Below are positions 62,083 through 64,000 of a stretch of 64,000 nt of DNA, in pieces. Both the position numbers and the translations under genes were made by a program. Source of the stretch: CAG-791 sp963658695. GTDB taxonomy: Bacteria; Bacillota; Clostridia; Lachnospirales; Lachnospiraceae. The first letter of the stretch is position 1, and each line of letters begins with the position of its first letter. Location: assembly GCA_963658695.1 (NCBI GenBank), contig CAVKRN010000004.1, positions 1 through 64,000 on the forward strand. The letters run 5' to 3'. The notes below the pieces were generated by a model, which saw only the letters and a list, made by a program, of their open reading frames with translations, was not told where the DNA came from and did not search any database.

Positions 62083-62958
62083 ATGAAGGTTGCTGTCATT
62101 GGTGCAGGCACGATGGGCTCTGGTATTGCACAGGCATTTGCACAGAGCGAGGTAGTTGAGAAGGTTTATCTCTGCGACATCAAGCAGGAGTTCGCAGACG
62201 GCGGAAAGGCCAAGATCAAGAAGGGTCTTGATAAGAGAGTTGCGAAGGGCAAGATGGAGCAGGCAGCAGCGGATACGCTTCTGAACAAGATTGTAACCGG
62301 CCTTTCGGACATTGCAGTGGATCCTGACCTTGTAGTTGAGGCAGTTCTTGAGAAGATGGATCTGAAGCAGGAAACCTTTAAGAAGCTTCAGGATGAAATT
62401 GTTCAGAATCCGGATTGCATTTTTGCATCCAATACATCCTCTCTGTCCATCACAGAGATTGGTGCCGGACTTTCCAAGCCGGTGGTAGGTATGCACTTCT
62501 TCAATCCGGCTCCGGTTATGAAGCTGGTTGAGGTTATCAAGGGTGCAAACACACCGGATGCGGTTGTTGAGAAGGTGAAGGAGATTTCTGTTCAGCTCGG
62601 CAAGACTCCGGTTGAAGTGAATGAGGCAGCCGGATTTGTTGTAAACCGTATTCTGGTTCCGATGATCAACGAAGGCATCTGCGTATATGCGGCAGGTGTT
62701 TCGGATATTGAGGGCATCGATACGGCAATGAAGCTTGGCTGCAATCACCCGATGGGACCGCTGGAACTGGGCGATTACATTGGTCTGGACATCGTTCTGG
62801 CGATCATGGATGTTATTTATCATGAGACCGGGGATTCCAAGTATGCAGCAAGCCCGCTCCTTCGCAAGATGGTTCGCGCAAAGAAGCTTGGCTGCAAGAC
62901 GGGAATCGGCTTCTATGACTACAGCAACGGACAGAAGGTTCCTACCGACAAGAAGTGA
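62083..62958 (+). CDS. hbd: 3-hydroxybutyryl-CoA dehydrogenase
   Basis: This 291-residue NAD(P)H-dependent enzyme reduces acetoacetyl-CoA to 3-hydroxybutyryl-CoA. The ATG at 62083 follows AGGAGGAAATTGA. The Rossmann motif is VAVIGAGTMGSGIAQ at the N-terminus; further landmarks are NTSSLSITEIG, GMHFFNPAPVMKLVEVI with the catalytic His, EAAGFVVNRIL and the C-terminal GCNHPMGPLELGDYIGLD. Together with thl and crt it completes the route to crotonyl-CoA. Confidence 0.97.
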   Translation: MKVAVIGAGTMGSGIAQAFAQSEVVEKVYLCDIKQEFADGGKAKIKKGLDKRVAKGKMEQAAADTLLNKIVTGLSDIAVDPDLVVEAVLEKMDLKQETFKKLQDEIVQNPDCIFASNTSSLSITEIGAGLSKPVVGMHFFNPAPVMKLVEVIKGANTPDAVVEKVKEISVQLGKTPVEVNEAAGFVVNRILVPMINEGICVYAAGVSDIEGIDTAMKLGCNHPMGPLELGDYIGLDIVLAIMDVIYHETGDSKYAASPLLRKMVRAKKLGCKTGIGFYDYSNGQKVPTDKK

Positions 62959-63006
62959 TTCTGCCGCTGAAATGTGCGGGATTACGGCACCTGGGAGAAT
63001 AAATAA

Positions 63007-63051
63007 TTCCCTTGCTATCCATGCCGAATATGCAGCCGGGTAGCAAGGGAA
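63007..63051 (+). other. Intercistronic hairpin between hbd and bcd
   Basis: TTCCCTTGCTA and TAGCAAGGGAA are perfect 11-base arms (with CC/GG extension) around a 17-base loop; again no U-tract. Confidence 0.7.
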
Positions 63052-63082
63052 ATAGATTGTATAACGAAAAGGAGAGTACGAC

Positions 63083-64000
63083 ATGGACTTTCAGTTAAGC
63101 AAAGAACATGAGATGGCGAGATCCCTCTTCAAGGAATTCGCTGAAAAGGAAGTAAAGCCTCATGCGATCGAGGTAGATGAGAAGCATGAATTCCCTCGTG
63201 AGACTGTGACAAAGATGCAGAAGCTCGGCTTCATGGGCATTCCGATTCCGAAGGAGTACGGCGGACAGGGCTGCGATCCTCTGACCTATGCAATGTGCGT
63301 AGAGGAGCTGGCAAAGGTTTGTGCAACGACGGCCGTTATCGTTTCGGCTCATACGTCTCTTTGCTGCGATCCGATCCTGACCTATGGTACCGAGGCACAG
63401 AAGCAGAAATATCTGGTTCCGCTGGCAAAGGGCGAGCTCCTTGGTGCATTTGGTCTGACGGAGCCTGGTGCAGGAACTGATGCACAGGGCGTACAGACAA
63501 AGGCTGTCCTTTCAGAGGATGGCAAGGAATGGATCCTCAACGGCTCCAAGTGCTTCATCACGAATGGTAAGGAAGCAGACATCTACATCATCATCGCTTA
63601 CACCGATATCGTTGAGGATAAGAAGGGCAGAAAGCAGAAGAAATTCTCTGCATTCATCGTTGAGAAGGATACTCCCGGCTTCACCTTCGGAACCAAGGAG
63701 AACAAGATGGGTATCTGCGGCTCCTCTACCTATGAGCTGATCTTCCAGGATGTTCATATTCCGGCAGAGAACCTTCTCGGCGCAAGAGGAAAGGGATTCC
63801 CGATTGCAATGCATACTCTGGACGGCGGCCGTATTGGCATCGCTGCACAGGCACTTGGTATCGCAGAGGGCGCTTTGGATCGCACCGTTGCATACGTAAA
63901 GGAAAGAAAACAGTTCGGAAGAGCCATTGGCATGTTCCAGAACACGCAGTTCCAGCTGGCCAATCTGGCAACTGAGACGGAGGCAGCACAGCTTCTGGTT
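63083..64000 (+). CDS. bcd: Butyryl-CoA dehydrogenase, truncated by window end
   Basis: The first 306 residues of a short-chain acyl-CoA dehydrogenase are present; the reading frame is open at the window edge. It reduces crotonyl-CoA to butyryl-CoA with FAD, normally coupled to EtfAB. Visible features: MDFQLSKEHEMARSLFKEFA at the start, FGLTEPGAGTDAQ and CFITNG (FAD contact blocks) and RKQFGRAIGMFQNTQFQLA. The catalytic Glu, usually near residue 367, lies outside the window. AAAGGAGAG precedes the ATG. etfB and etfA are expected next. Confidence 0.95.
   Translation, partial: MDFQLSKEHEMARSLFKEFAEKEVKPHAIEVDEKHEFPRETVTKMQKLGFMGIPIPKEYGGQGCDPLTYAMCVEELAKVCATTAVIVSAHTSLCCDPILTYGTEAQKQKYLVPLAKGELLGAFGLTEPGAGTDAQGVQTKAVLSEDGKEWILNGSKCFITNGKEADIYIIIAYTDIVEDKKGRKQKKFSAFIVEKDTPGFTFGTKENKMGICGSSTYELIFQDVHIPAENLLGARGKGFPIAMHTLDGGRIGIAAQALGIAEGALDRTVAYVKERKQFGRAIGMFQNTQFQLANLATETEAAQLLV

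Overview
The window looks like chromosome of a butyrate-producing member of the Clostridia, most likely Lachnospiraceae. The support is a thl-crt-hbd-bcd butyryl-CoA operon at the right edge, a moderately high GC content, Gram-positive surface genes (LCP, LTA-synthase-like, NlpC/P60, D,D-carboxypeptidase), strong AGGAG-type ribosome binding sites, lipoprotein solute-binding proteins with Lachnospiraceae-style Ser/Ala/Glu linkers, and a pst-phoU-phoPR block. No rRNA, tRNA, transposase, prophage or CRISPR array was seen. The species cannot be named from the sequence alone.

Layout. 0.1-9 kb: an LCP wall-polymer ligase, then a two-gene operon of an MMPL/RND exporter and a very large anchored GLUG/coiled-coil protein behind a candidate TetR-type operator. 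9-17 kb: a ClC channel, a heterodimeric ABC exporter, a DUF3048 protein, a small membrane protein and a CPBP protease, with repeat-rich spacers. 17.4-24.3 kb: a pentose-oligosaccharide locus (GH120 beta-xylosidase, AraC regulator, sugar ABC importer). 24.3-33 kb: the phosphate regulon pstSCAB-phoU-phoP-phoR plus a Na/Pi cotransporter; pstS and the cotransporter both have 11-bp periodic Pho-box arrays. 33-34.8 kb: a yybP-ykoY manganese riboswitch with its terminator, followed by a stand-alone sodium-pump beta subunit (OadB-like) and a 44-residue OadG-like protein. 35-37 kb: an anchored papain-family protease. 37.5-42.4 kb (minus strand): a surface-glycan operon (ABC flippase, GT11-like, DUF5672, GT17). 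42.6-48.8 kb: D,D-carboxypeptidase, LTA-synthase-like protein, LuxS and a fucose-isomerase-family protein. 49-57.2 kb: a TrpXYZ-like ABC importer, an MFS exporter, a GDPD, and a fused substrate-binding/permease amino-acid importer whose ATPase carries an unusual C-terminal GHKL-like domain. 57.3-64 kb: an SH3-NlpC/P60 hydrolase, a long-form hibernation factor and the butyrate operon, cut by the window end inside bcd.

Main points of interest. The clearest unexpected link is the Mn2+ riboswitch ahead of an OadB/OadG-like pair that has no carboxyltransferase or biotin-carrier subunit. Other unexplained structure comprises at least nine copies of a short hairpin repeat scattered through intergenic DNA, three further small repeat families, hairpins at three substrate-binding-protein/permease junctions, and hairpins that begin within a few bases of -10 boxes.
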